Positions 1 to 7,889 of a DNA stretch of 64,000 nt are shown here, in pieces (positions within the stretch are counted from its first letter, which is position 1; each line of letters opens with the position of its first letter). The stretch lies in assembly GCA_021325635.1 (NCBI GenBank), contig JAJPGV010000016.1:62001-126000 (forward strand), given 5' to 3'. The DNA is from Chloroflexota bacterium (GTDB lineage Bacteria; Chloroflexota; JAJPGV01). The position numbers were made by a program, and so were the translations under genes. The notes beneath the pieces were generated by a model, which did not search any database, was not told where the DNA came from, and saw nothing but the letters and a program-made list of their open reading frames with translations.

Positions 1-976
1 CTTCCCACACCCCGAGCACGCTGCCGGACGGCGTGGAAAGGCCAGTCGACATCGGCGGCTTGAGCGGCGGCGCACCATGCAGCAGCGGGTCAGTTCGGTA
101 ATACACTGCCTGCACCCTGATGACCGGAGCCATCTTCTCCCCCCCGGCGTAGTAGCCGGTGTACTCACCGAACGGGCCTTCCATGCGCCGCTCGGAATCC
201 GGCGGCGGGACTTCCCCCTCCAGCAGCAGCTCGGTATTGGCGGGCACCGGCAGCCCGGTCCGCGGGCCGCGCAGCACTTCGAGCGGCTCGCCTTTGAGGA
301 AGCCGGCGAACTCGTACTCAGGAGTCCCCCAGGGCACGTTGTTGGTCGAGGCGGCGAACAGATACGGATCCGTCCCGATGGCCACGGCCACAGGGCAGCT
401 CTTTCCCTCGGCCCACCACTTAGCCATGTGCAGGTGCCCATGGTGATAGGGCGCGATGTCCACTCCGGTCGTCTGCGCGTCATGCAGCATGCAGCGGTAC
501 GTGCCCACGTTGACCCACGGCTCGCCCGGCTCCCCGGTGATGACGCTGCAGCCCGTCCCAAGGTAGGGGCCACCGTCCTTCTCATGCCAGATCGGCGTGG
601 GGAACCTGGTCAGGTCCACGGACCCTCCCTCCATCACGTTCTCCAATACCGGGCCCGAGGAGACTTGGACCGGCGCCAGCGGCTGGTAGGAGCGCATCTT
701 GTCGCGCCACAGCTTGACCATCTCGAACGCGGTGCTGCGCTCCGGAAAGCCCAGGGCGGCGGCCGTTCGCACGGTGGTGCCGTAGGGCGCGGCCGCGATG
801 CGGAAGCCGCTGGGATAGCCGGCGATGGCGTCGAACAGCAGCATCGGGCCGCGGCGCTCGCACATCAGCTCCGTTAACGTGCCGATCTCCAGGTCGCAGT
901 GCGCGCCCTCGATCAGCTTGACCGCGCCGCGCCGATCCATCTCAGCTACGAAACTTCGAAAGTCCTTCCAGATCAT
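1..976 (-). CDS. UbiD-family decarboxylase, cut at the left edge
   Basis: Family role: prenylated-FMN-dependent reversible decarboxylation of aromatic or unsaturated acids in the cytosol. The ATG at 976-974 opens a frame that runs off the left edge after 325 codons, so the C-terminal part is missing. The N-terminus (MIWKDFRSFVAEMDRRG, then LIEGAHCDLEIGTLTELM) matches the roughly 480-residue UbiD subgroup also seen at 35802, 57078 and 63571. The NVGTYR motif carries the catalytic-type Arg (R161; R173 in Aspergillus Fdc1), and EGPFGE supplies the pair equivalent to Fdc1 E277/E282, so it should be active. It is transcribed away from the solute-binding protein at 1152, with a 175-bp divergent region between them. 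The substrate is unknown. Confidence 0.93.
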   Translation of the reverse strand, partial: MIWKDFRSFVAEMDRRGAVKLIEGAHCDLEIGTLTELMCERRGPMLLFDAIAGYPSGFRIAAAPYGTTVRTAAALGFPERSTAFEMVKLWRDKMRSYQPLAPVQVSSGPVLENVMEGGSVDLTRFPTPIWHEKDGGPYLGTGCSVITGEPGEPWVNVGTYRCMLHDAQTTGVDIAPYHHGHLHMAKWWAEGKSCPVAVAIGTDPYLFAASTNNVPWGTPEYEFAGFLKGEPLEVLRGPRTGLPVPANTELLLEGEVPPPDSERRMEGPFGEYTGYYAGGEKMAPVIRVQAVYYRTDPLLHGAPPLKPPMSTGLSTPSGSVLGVWE

Positions 977-1049
977 GCCCTCTCGCCTTACTCGACGCCG
1001 GCTGCCGGGCGGCCGGCGCCAGCGGTGTCCTGTGCTGGCCCGCATGATA

Positions 1050-1069
1050 CGGCAAAGTCTGCTTTGCCG
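1050..1069. promoter_or_regulatory. Inverted repeat in a divergent promoter region
   Basis: CGGCAAAG-TCTG-CTTTGCCG has two perfect 8-bp arms around a 4-bp centre. It lies between the divergent starts of the UbiD gene (976) and the solute-binding protein (1152). A TATAGT hexamer follows at 1095-1100, but no good -35 sits at normal spacing. It could be an operator or a small hairpin; function is inferred from position only. Confidence 0.4.
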
Positions 1070-1151
1070 AGCGATGCCCTCATCCAGGGTGAGCTATAGT
1101 GGTCCATCACACCCGGCCTGCTCCAGGAACCGGGGCGGAAGGAAGTGCGGC

Positions 1152-2300
1152 ATGCGTTTACGACAGGCCATGAAGGCGCCTCCGGCGCGCGGCTCCTGGG
1201 CGCTGCTGGCCAGCCTGCTGCTGGCGAGCTGCGCCTCGGAAGCCCCGGCCGCCGCGCCCGGCGGATCGGCCACCGCGTCTTCACCTCAGCAGGCCAGCTC
1301 GGAGGTTCAACGGCTCTTAGCCGCCGCCACCGCCGCGCATGAGACCGAGCTCGACGTGTCCTGGGGCGCTACGTTCGGAGCGGCGGCCGGCATCAAGCAG
1401 TTCGAAGAGCTGTTCAACCGGATGTATGGCCTCAGCGTGAAGATCAACTACACGCCGGGACCGTCCATGACCGACATGGCCGGTAAGGTCACCCAGGAAG
1501 TGAACGCCGGACAGCACAGCTCCACCGACGTCCTGCTGGGCACCGAGTCCCACTATGCAGCGCTCGTCGATCGAAATGTCATGGAGGAGTACGACTACAC
1601 CAAGCTGTCCTCACGGATCACGCCCGAGATCGTGGCTCCGCGCAACATCGGGGTCGAGGTTGGCGGCATCGTGGGCGGCATCGCCTACAACACCAGCCTG
1701 GTCAAGGCAGCCGACGTCCCACGCAAGCTCGAGGACGTCCTGGAACCCAAGTGGAAGGGCAAGATTGCCTCGAATCCCGACGCCGCGCTATTCGATCGGG
1801 TCTCGGCCCGTTCGGAGTGGGGCACGGACAAGATGATGGACTTTGTCACCAAGCTGTCCGCCAACGTTGGCGGACTGGTTCGCTGCGACGATAACCAGAG
1901 CGTGTTCAGCGGGCAGTACTTGATGACCGTGCTCAACTGCGGCAGCTACCAGGTACGGCGCGACCAGGCTAAGGGCGCGCCAATCGCGCACACGATTCCG
2001 CCCGACACGGCGACAGTGGGTTTCTTCCACCTGGGCGTGCCACGTACTGCCTCTCACCCCAACCTGGCCAAGCTGTTCATCAACATGATGCTGAGCGAGA
2101 GCGGCCAGCATCAGATGTACGCCCTGGAATACACCGACCACTACGCGCTGCCGGGATCGCAGTCGGTGAAGGAGATCGACGAGCTTCGAGCCAAGGGCGG
2201 AGAGCCGCTGCAGGTCAACGCGGCGTTCATCCTCGCCCATCCGGCGTTGAAGGACGTCGGCCGCCAATTTGCCGAGGTCTTGCGCAAAGGGCGGACATAG
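1152..2300 (+). CDS. ABC transporter solute-binding lipoprotein
   Basis: Extracellular family-1 type solute-binding protein, 382 residues, probably tethered outside the membrane. The frame is open from 825, but ATG 1152 has GGAAGG just upstream and begins a signal peptide ending in the lipobox LLASC (Cys27), so I start there. An Ala/Ser-rich linker follows, then the domain beginning ELDVSWGATFGAAAGIKQF. The family signature PKWKGKIASNP (about residues 199-209) sits where the other binding proteins here have DPKWKGKI. It is the most divergent of the eight binding proteins. It heads a run of three (1152, 2353, 3663) with no permease beside them. The ligand is unknown; a small organic acid is a guess from context. 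Confidence 0.88.
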   Translation: MRLRQAMKAPPARGSWALLASLLLASCASEAPAAAPGGSATASSPQQASSEVQRLLAAATAAHETELDVSWGATFGAAAGIKQFEELFNRMYGLSVKINYTPGPSMTDMAGKVTQEVNAGQHSSTDVLLGTESHYAALVDRNVMEEYDYTKLSSRITPEIVAPRNIGVEVGGIVGGIAYNTSLVKAADVPRKLEDVLEPKWKGKIASNPDAALFDRVSARSEWGTDKMMDFVTKLSANVGGLVRCDDNQSVFSGQYLMTVLNCGSYQVRRDQAKGAPIAHTIPPDTATVGFFHLGVPRTASHPNLAKLFINMMLSESGQHQMYALEYTDHYALPGSQSVKEIDELRAKGGEPLQVNAAFILAHPALKDVGRQFAEVLRKGRT

Positions 2301-2352
2301 CCCATGATCGGGAACGCCTTGCTCACAGCACACACGTGGGGGAAGAACGACA

Positions 2353-3666
2353 GTGACCACACACCCTAGAACCGAGGTCGGCGCCGGCGAAGCATTGCAC
2401 GTCCGCCGCAAGACAACGCGTTTCGGGCCCAGCGCGCTGATCCTCGCGGCCTTGCTGGCGGCCTGCGGTGGCGGCAGCGCCGGCTCCGCGACAATCGCTC
2501 CCTCAGCTCCCGCCGCTTCCGGCGCCGCGGCGGCCCAGCCGGCCAGCGCCTCATCTTCGCCCGCCACCCAAGCGATCGCGAGCAGCAAACCAGCCGCGGC
2601 CCCAACGTCGGGCGGCGCCGCCAGCGCCGCGGCGGGCAGTGACTGGCAGGCCACGTGGGACCGTACGCTGGCTGCTGCCAAGCAGGAGGGCAAGGTTGCC
2701 GTTGAGGTCAACCCACCTATCGACGTCTACCGGCCCCTGTATGACGCCTTCCAGAAGAAGTACGGCATCACGGTCGATCTGATCGCCTTCTCCGGATCGG
2801 CCGATCTCGTCCCGCGCCTCAAGGCCGAGCGCGACGCCGGCCAATACAACTGGGACGTCATCGTCCACGCGCCGATTACGCTCTTTGCCGGGGCCAAGCC
2901 CCTGGGCGCCCTGGACCCCCTCAGACCGGCGCTCATCCTGCCAGAGGCGCTGGATGACAGCAAGTGGTTCAAGGGCTTCGAAGCCGGCTGGTACGACAGT
3001 GGAAAGTCGCTGGCCTACAGCTTCGTCGGCTACCTGTTCTTCAACACGTACGTCAACCGCCAGGTGGTGAGCCCGGCCCAATTCAGCAAGATCGATCAGC
3101 TGTGGGACCCACAATGGAAAGGCAAGATCGCCATCCAGGATCCGCGCGTACCATCGGCGGGCTCGGCGGGGACGGCGACGTGGCTGGCGGCCAAGGGCGA
3201 AGACAAGCTGCGCGCGTTCTTCCGCGATCAACAGCCCGTCCTCACGCAGGATAAGCGGCAGCTCGCCGAATGGGTCGTTCGCGGCCAGTATCCCATCGGA
3301 GTGGGCCTGTCCGAGTCCCAGATGAGCCAGTTCAAGAGCAGCGGCCTGCCGGTGGACAGTGTCCAGGCGATCGATGATGGCGATCGGGCGGCGGCCGACT
3401 ACAGCTCGGGCTCCGGCGCTGTTGGCCTGTTCAACCGCGCGCCGCATCCGAACGCCGCGCGCGTGCTGATCAACTGGCTCCTGACGGCCGAGGCGCAAAA
3501 GATCTACTCCGAGCTCAGCGGTTTCAACAGCCGGCGGCTGGACGTTCCGGTCGTCAGCGCCAGCCAGCGGGCCGATCCCGCCAAGGACTACATCAACGTC
3601 GAGAACGAAGATGGTGCTGCAACGTATCAACGAGCCATCGCCATCGGCAAGGAGCTGCTGAAGTGA
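2353..3666 (+). CDS. ABC transporter solute-binding lipoprotein
   Basis: GTG start at 2353 behind GGGGGAAG; 437 residues. A basic N-terminus and hydrophobic segment end in the lipobox LLAAC (Cys38), followed by a roughly 55-residue Ala/Ser/Pro linker that would hold the domain off the membrane. The mature part carries the AfuA/FbpA-type landmarks AAKQEGKVAVEVNPP and LWDPQWKGKIAIQDP near the hinge, and HPNAARVLINWLL near the end. It is clearly a tandem paralogue of the next gene: PPxDVYRPLYDAFQ, LGALDPLRPAL and KLRxFxRDQQPVxTQDKRQ are shared almost word for word. The last four bases overlap the next gene (GTGA), suggesting coupled translation. Confidence 0.92.
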   Translation: MTTHPRTEVGAGEALHVRRKTTRFGPSALILAALLAACGGGSAGSATIAPSAPAASGAAAAQPASASSSPATQAIASSKPAAAPTSGGAASAAAGSDWQATWDRTLAAAKQEGKVAVEVNPPIDVYRPLYDAFQKKYGITVDLIAFSGSADLVPRLKAERDAGQYNWDVIVHAPITLFAGAKPLGALDPLRPALILPEALDDSKWFKGFEAGWYDSGKSLAYSFVGYLFFNTYVNRQVVSPAQFSKIDQLWDPQWKGKIAIQDPRVPSAGSAGTATWLAAKGEDKLRAFFRDQQPVLTQDKRQLAEWVVRGQYPIGVGLSESQMSQFKSSGLPVDSVQAIDDGDRAAADYSSGSGAVGLFNRAPHPNAARVLINWLLTAEAQKIYSELSGFNSRRLDVPVVSASQRADPAKDYINVENEDGAATYQRAIAIGKELLK

Positions 3667-4829
3667 TCGACCGGCGCATGCTCTTGGCCGCCGCGGCGGC
3701 GATCTGGACCGTCTCTGCCTGCGGACAGGCTGCTCCCAACGCCTCCACCGCGGTCAGCGCCGCAGCCAAGCCAAGCGTCTCCAGCTCAGCGGCTCCTCAG
3801 TCACCGCCAAGCGCCGACTGGAATAGCCTGGTCGCCGCGGCCAAGCAAGAGGGCAAGCTCTCAGTCGTCATCAACCCCCCGGCCGACGTTTACCGGCCGC
3901 TGTACGACGCCTTCCAGCGCACATTCGGCATCCAAGTGGAGCAGCTGGCGACGGGAGGCCGGCCGGATTTCTCCGCACGGATCGGCAGCGAGCGCGCCGC
4001 GGGGCAATACCTGTGGGACGCCGTGGTGCACAGCCCGGGCACGCTCTTCGACGCCGCTAAACCCATCGGCGCGCTCGATCCGCTTCGGCCAGCGCTGGTC
4101 CTGCCCGAAGTGCTGGACAATGCCAGCTGGCGCGGTGGCTTCGACGCGGGCTGGTATGACCTGGACAAGAGCCTGGCCTACAGCTTCGTGGGATACATCT
4201 ACTGGACCGCCTACGTGAACCGCCAGGTGATCCCCGAATCGCAGCTCAGCACGATGGATCAGCTCTGGGACCCCAAGTGGAAGGGCAAGATCGCCATCCA
4301 GGATCCCCGCGCGTCGGGGGCAGGCTCGTCGGCGATGGCCGTCTGGCTGGCTGCCAAGGGCGAGGACAAGCTGCGGCAGTTCCTGCGTGACCAGCAGCCG
4401 GTGCCCACCCAGGACAAGCGCCAGCTGGCCGAATGGATCGTCCGCGGTCAGTACCCCATCGTCCTGGGTCTATCCGAAGCGCAGATGTCGCAATTCGAGC
4501 AGCAGGGGCTGAGCATCACACAGGTCCAGCCGCTGGTGGACAAGGACCGTGCCGCCGCCGGGCTCAGCGCAGGTTCGGGAGCGCTGGGTATCTTCAACCG
4601 CCCTGCCCATCCAAACGCCGCCAAGCTGTTCGTCAACTGGCTGCTCACCCACGACGCACAGGCGCTGTACGCCAAGCAATCCGGCTTCAACGTGCGCCGC
4701 ACGGACGTGCCGGCGGTCAGCGAGCGCCAGGTCCCCGAGAACGGTCGAGACTACGTCAACGTCGAGATCGAGCAGTCCTCAGCCACATTCAAGAAGGCGA
4801 TCGACCTCAGCAAAGAGCTGCTGAAGTAA
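3663..4829 (+). CDS. ABC transporter solute-binding lipoprotein, tandem paralogue
   Basis: 388 residues. The GTG start overlaps the stop of the preceding gene by four bases; the alternative is ATG 3678. A very short signal peptide (MIDRRMLLAAAAAIWTVSAC) gives a lipobox with Cys20. The linker is shorter than in its neighbour. The mature sequence follows the neighbour along its whole length (VINPPADVYRPLYDAFQ, WDPKWKGKIAIQDPRA, RDQQPVPTQDKRQLAEW, HPNAAKLFVNWLLTHDA), so the pair arose by tandem duplication. Retention of both after clear sequence divergence suggests two ligands or two affinities (inference). There is no transporter gene nearby; the only permease and ATPase are at 7890-10714 on the other strand. 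Confidence 0.92.
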   Translation: MIDRRMLLAAAAAIWTVSACGQAAPNASTAVSAAAKPSVSSSAAPQSPPSADWNSLVAAAKQEGKLSVVINPPADVYRPLYDAFQRTFGIQVEQLATGGRPDFSARIGSERAAGQYLWDAVVHSPGTLFDAAKPIGALDPLRPALVLPEVLDNASWRGGFDAGWYDLDKSLAYSFVGYIYWTAYVNRQVIPESQLSTMDQLWDPKWKGKIAIQDPRASGAGSSAMAVWLAAKGEDKLRQFLRDQQPVPTQDKRQLAEWIVRGQYPIVLGLSEAQMSQFEQQGLSITQVQPLVDKDRAAAGLSAGSGALGIFNRPAHPNAAKLFVNWLLTHDAQALYAKQSGFNVRRTDVPAVSERQVPENGRDYVNVEIEQSSATFKKAIDLSKELLK

Positions 4830-4918
4830 TCACCCTCGGGCCCGGGCTGCCTGCAAATTTCGCCGCCTTTGTCTGCACGTACATAGGTTGTTTACTCCTG
4901 CTGACTTAGTGTGCAGGC

Positions 4919-5869
4919 ATGAAGGTCCTCATCGTCGACGACAGCCGTTCCACGCTGCTGGCCGTCGAGCGAGCAGTGGCTGGCTTCGGGCACCAGTGCA
5001 TGACCGCTCCGGGCGGGACAGAAGCCTGGCGCCTATTCAACGAGCATCAATTCGACGCCGTCGTCAGCGACTGGCTCATGCCCGGCGTCGACGGGCTGGA
5101 GCTGTGCCGCCGAATCCGCCGCCTGCGGGGCCGCTCCTATACGTACTTCATCCTGCTCACAGCGGTGACCGATAAGAACCAGCTGCTGGTGGCCTTCAAC
5201 GCCGGGATCGACGACTATCTCACCAAGCCATTCAATGAGATCGATCTCCGGGCGCGCTTGATCAACGGCAAGCGCATACGCGGCCTGTATGCCCAGCTGG
5301 AGCAGCAGAAGGTGGAGCTGGAGCGGCTGAATCGCATGCTGGCCGAGGAGGCGAGGACGGATCCGCTCACTCGCATCGGCAACCGCCGAAGATTGCGTGA
5401 AGACCTGGAGATCATTCACGCGCGGGCCAAGCGCTATGGCCGCACCTATTCCCTGGCGATGTGTGACATCGACTGGTTCAAGCAATTCAACGACCTGTAC
5501 GGCCATCCGGCAGGTGACAGCGCTCTGCAGCTCATCGCCAAGACAATTGTCGAGCGCAGCCGCGAGGGTGACGGCGTCTATCGATACGGCGGTGAGGAGA
5601 TCGTCCTCGTCCTGCCGGAGCAGACACTCGAGGGCGCAGCCGCGGCGATGGAGCGAATTCGGGCCGCGGTCGAGGCCCTGGCCATCCCGCACTCGAGCGG
5701 CCCGGCGGGCGTGCTGACCATCAGCGTGGGAGTGGCCCAAATGCAGGCCGATCCGGCGACGGCCGAGGCACCACTGGCCGAAGCTGACGAAGCGATGTAC
5801 ACTGCCAAGGCTACGGGCCGGAATCGGGTCTGCGCCTTTCGCGTCAAAGCGCAAGCCGTCCCAGCCTAG
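4919..5869 (+). CDS. Response regulator with GGDEF diguanylate cyclase domain
   Basis: 316 residues, two domains. The receiver domain (about 1-118) has the acidic pair D7/D8, phospho-acceptor D51 in VVSDWLMPGVDG, T81 and K103 (LTKPF). A short coiled-coil-like linker (LYAQLEQQKVELERLNRM) leads to a GGDEF domain (about 142-310) with DPLTRIGNRR. The signature is GGEEI (224-228) rather than GGDEF or GGEEF; the key Gly and acidic residues are present. REGD (215-218) lies five residues before it, matching the RxxD product-inhibition site. Expected role: phosphorylation-controlled synthesis of c-di-GMP (PleD/WspR-like, without a second receiver). No histidine kinase is visible in the window. It sits alone between transport and cupin genes, 89 bp after the previous stop. 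Confidence 0.93.
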   Translation: MKVLIVDDSRSTLLAVERAVAGFGHQCMTAPGGTEAWRLFNEHQFDAVVSDWLMPGVDGLELCRRIRRLRGRSYTYFILLTAVTDKNQLLVAFNAGIDDYLTKPFNEIDLRARLINGKRIRGLYAQLEQQKVELERLNRMLAEEARTDPLTRIGNRRRLREDLEIIHARAKRYGRTYSLAMCDIDWFKQFNDLYGHPAGDSALQLIAKTIVERSREGDGVYRYGGEEIVLVLPEQTLEGAAAAMERIRAAVEALAIPHSSGPAGVLTISVGVAQMQADPATAEAPLAEADEAMYTAKATGRNRVCAFRVKAQAVPA

Positions 5870-5899
5870 AGCGCATCATCACTCCGCTGGGAGCACGAC

Positions 5900-7069
5900 T
5901 TGGCTGACGACGTCCGACCAACCATCGCCACGGCGGCCACCGTGGCCGCCCGAGGCCCCAAGGTCAACACCTTTCCTTACGACGACTTCATGGCTCGCGA
6001 AGGCGTGCCTGTCCATAAGGCGCCGATCGGCATCGAAGACGTCACCAAGCTTCCACGCGCACCTTGGGCCCGGCTCAACGGCAAGGGCGCGTTCATCGAG
6101 CTGGAGGGCACGTTCCAATCGGAGCGCGGCCTGTACGTGGCAGAGATCCCGGGCAGCGGTGCCCTGGAGCCCGAGAGACATCTGTACGAGGAAGAGCTGT
6201 TCATCCTGGAAGGCTGGGGGACGGCGCAAGTCTGGCAGGGCAACGGCGAGAAGCTCACCTTCGAGTGGGGCCCAGGCAGCGTGTTCGCGCTGCCGCCAAA
6301 TACCCACCACCGTCTGCTCAACGGCGGCCGCGAACCGGTCATCTTCATGGGGGTAACGACCGCGCCGCGCCTGGTCAACGCGGCCGACGATCTCGACTTC
6401 GTCTTCGACTGCGACTACCAGTTCGTCGATCTTTATGCCCAGAACAGCAACTATTTCCTGCTGGCGGACACCCGAACCACCGAGAACTCTTACCGCTCGG
6501 TGACGCTCCACACGAATTTCATCCCGGATGCGCGCAAGCTGCTGCTGGATGAGGCCGAGCGCAAAGTTGCCGGCGGTCAGATCACGGGCTATCGCATGGG
6601 CAAGCGATTCCCCCACGGCCACGTGTCACAGTGGCCGGCCGGCCGCTACCACAAGGCCCACTACCATGGTCCGGGAGCGATCCTGCTGGGATTGGATGGC
6701 GAAGGTTACGTCCTGGCCTGGGATTCGAAGCTCGGCGCTCGACCGTACGCCAGCGGCCGCGGCGAGCAGGTCCACGTGGTGCAGTGGACCAAGAACAGCA
6801 TCTACTGCCCGCCGGATGGCTACTTCCACCAGCACTTCAACAGCGGCGACACACCCGCCAGGCACATCGCCGTGTATGGGGAGTGGCTGCCTCTGGGAGT
6901 GCACAATATGGCGGCCGAGGACGCCTACCGCGGCCTGCTGAGCTTCCGAGAGGGTGGGACCCTTATCGACTACGAAGATGAGGACCCTCAGGTTCGCAAG
7001 GACTTCGAGCAAACCCTGGCGCGCAAAGGCATCACCTGCAGCATGCCGCCCATCGCTTACCGGGATTAG
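5900..7069 (+). CDS. Double-cupin protein (family A)
   Basis: 389 residues from a TTG start at 5900 with GGGAG about 7 bases upstream; no ATG lies near the conserved N-terminus. Two cupin folds are visible. The first (about 70-160) contains LEPERHLYEEELFILEGWG and ends PPNTHHRLLNGG. The second (about 245-330) contains KAHYHGPGAILLGLDGEGY and DGYFHQHFNSGD, a His-rich set suitable for a mononuclear metal. C-terminal GGTLIDYEDEDPQVRKDFE is a family tail shared with the proteins at 28613 and 37238. This family occurs four times in the window (5900, 20233, 28613, 37238), three times inside UbiD-containing runs. Activity is unknown: a metal-dependent dioxygenase, isomerase or decarboxylase would all fit a cupin. 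Confidence 0.85.
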   Translation: MADDVRPTIATAATVAARGPKVNTFPYDDFMAREGVPVHKAPIGIEDVTKLPRAPWARLNGKGAFIELEGTFQSERGLYVAEIPGSGALEPERHLYEEELFILEGWGTAQVWQGNGEKLTFEWGPGSVFALPPNTHHRLLNGGREPVIFMGVTTAPRLVNAADDLDFVFDCDYQFVDLYAQNSNYFLLADTRTTENSYRSVTLHTNFIPDARKLLLDEAERKVAGGQITGYRMGKRFPHGHVSQWPAGRYHKAHYHGPGAILLGLDGEGYVLAWDSKLGARPYASGRGEQVHVVQWTKNSIYCPPDGYFHQHFNSGDTPARHIAVYGEWLPLGVHNMAAEDAYRGLLSFREGGTLIDYEDEDPQVRKDFEQTLARKGITCSMPPIAYRD

Positions 7070-7217
7070 GGAGCGCCCAACCTTGCAGTGCGGGGGCTCG
7101 TCCGCCCTCAGCTGAATCGCCCTCGTCCGAGGCTAACGGACACGGACGGGCGCAAGAAGCCTGCGCTGCACCGAATGCGCCTCCCCGGCGCACGTGCAGG
7201 CTCGCTACGCGGGCGGC

Positions 7218-7655
7218 TTAGCGCTCGAAGACCTTGCGGCCGAACTCCATGACGCGATCGACGCGGATGAGCACGCCCAGGCCGCGATTGTCGGGGTCCT
7301 TGGCCAGCTCGGGGGGCACGGTGCGCCGGCGGATCTCATCGCGAACGTCGCCACTTTCGAGCACCTGCGCCTCGCCGAAGAATCGAACCATGGCGGTGCC
7401 GGCGGCGCGATTGTAGTAGCACACGGCCACACTGGGATTCTGCCGCAGGTTCTCCAGGTGAGTACCGTGGGCGCGTTCCAGGTAAGCCAGATGTTCCGCG
7501 TCGAAGACCATCATGCTGCCTTTGAGGCCGATGTCCACGTTTCCGTCCAGATCTGACGTTGCCACCGTGCAGGGCGTCGCCTGGGCCAGCGCAGAATCAA
7601 TCTGCTCGCTGTAACGATGGAGATCTAGCGCCGCAATCGATGCAGTCTCAGCCAA
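7218..7655 (-). CDS. Pyridoxamine-5'-phosphate-oxidase-like split-barrel protein
   Basis: 145 residues, FMN-binding split-barrel (PNPOx-like) family: small flavin- or F420-binding oxidoreductases, often of unknown substrate. I start at TTG 7655, preceded by GAGAGGACAAGAG; the longer frame to 7778 has no better start and a low-complexity beginning. Landmarks are ATPCTVATSDLDGNVDIGLKG (strand 1-2), HLENLRQNPSVAVCYYNRA and MVRFFGEAQVLESG, the usual order for this fold. A cofactor-specific motif is not obvious. It follows the permease gene on the same strand after 234 bp and a hairpin, so it is probably a separate unit. Confidence 0.82.
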   Translation of the reverse strand: MAETASIAALDLHRYSEQIDSALAQATPCTVATSDLDGNVDIGLKGSMMVFDAEHLAYLERAHGTHLENLRQNPSVAVCYYNRAAGTAMVRFFGEAQVLESGDVRDEIRRRTVPPELAKDPDNRGLGVLIRVDRVMEFGRKVFER

Positions 7656-7705
7656 CTCTTGTCCTCTCGTTCGTCGTGATACTGGGCGGCGAGCTACGAG
7701 GAAAC

Positions 7706-7732
7706 GGGCCCCGACAGCCGACAGCGGGGCCC
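7706..7732 (-). terminator. Hairpin between permease and split-barrel gene
   Basis: GGGCCCC and GGGGCCC form a perfect 7-bp stem around a 13-base loop. Read on the minus strand it is followed by GTTTCCTC. It sits downstream of the permease stop (7890) and upstream of the next gene (7655), fitting a transcription terminator, though without a long T tract. Confidence 0.4.
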
Positions 7733-7889
7733 ATCCTCGCCAGAACCCGAGGACAGAGGGAGTCGGCCCTGTCCCCACGTTGCCAACTGAGCTCCTGTAA
7801 GCCGCTCCTCAAAGCATGAGGCAGCGGCGAGAGGTCTCACCAGCCCGCCCATACTACCATGGCCGGCGATTCTCCGTGAGGTTACGTTC

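Noticed and set aside
825-1151. Longer N-terminus for the first solute-binding protein
   Set aside because: The extension overlaps the divergent UbiD gene, and the lipoprotein signal begins at 1152 with a ribosome site.
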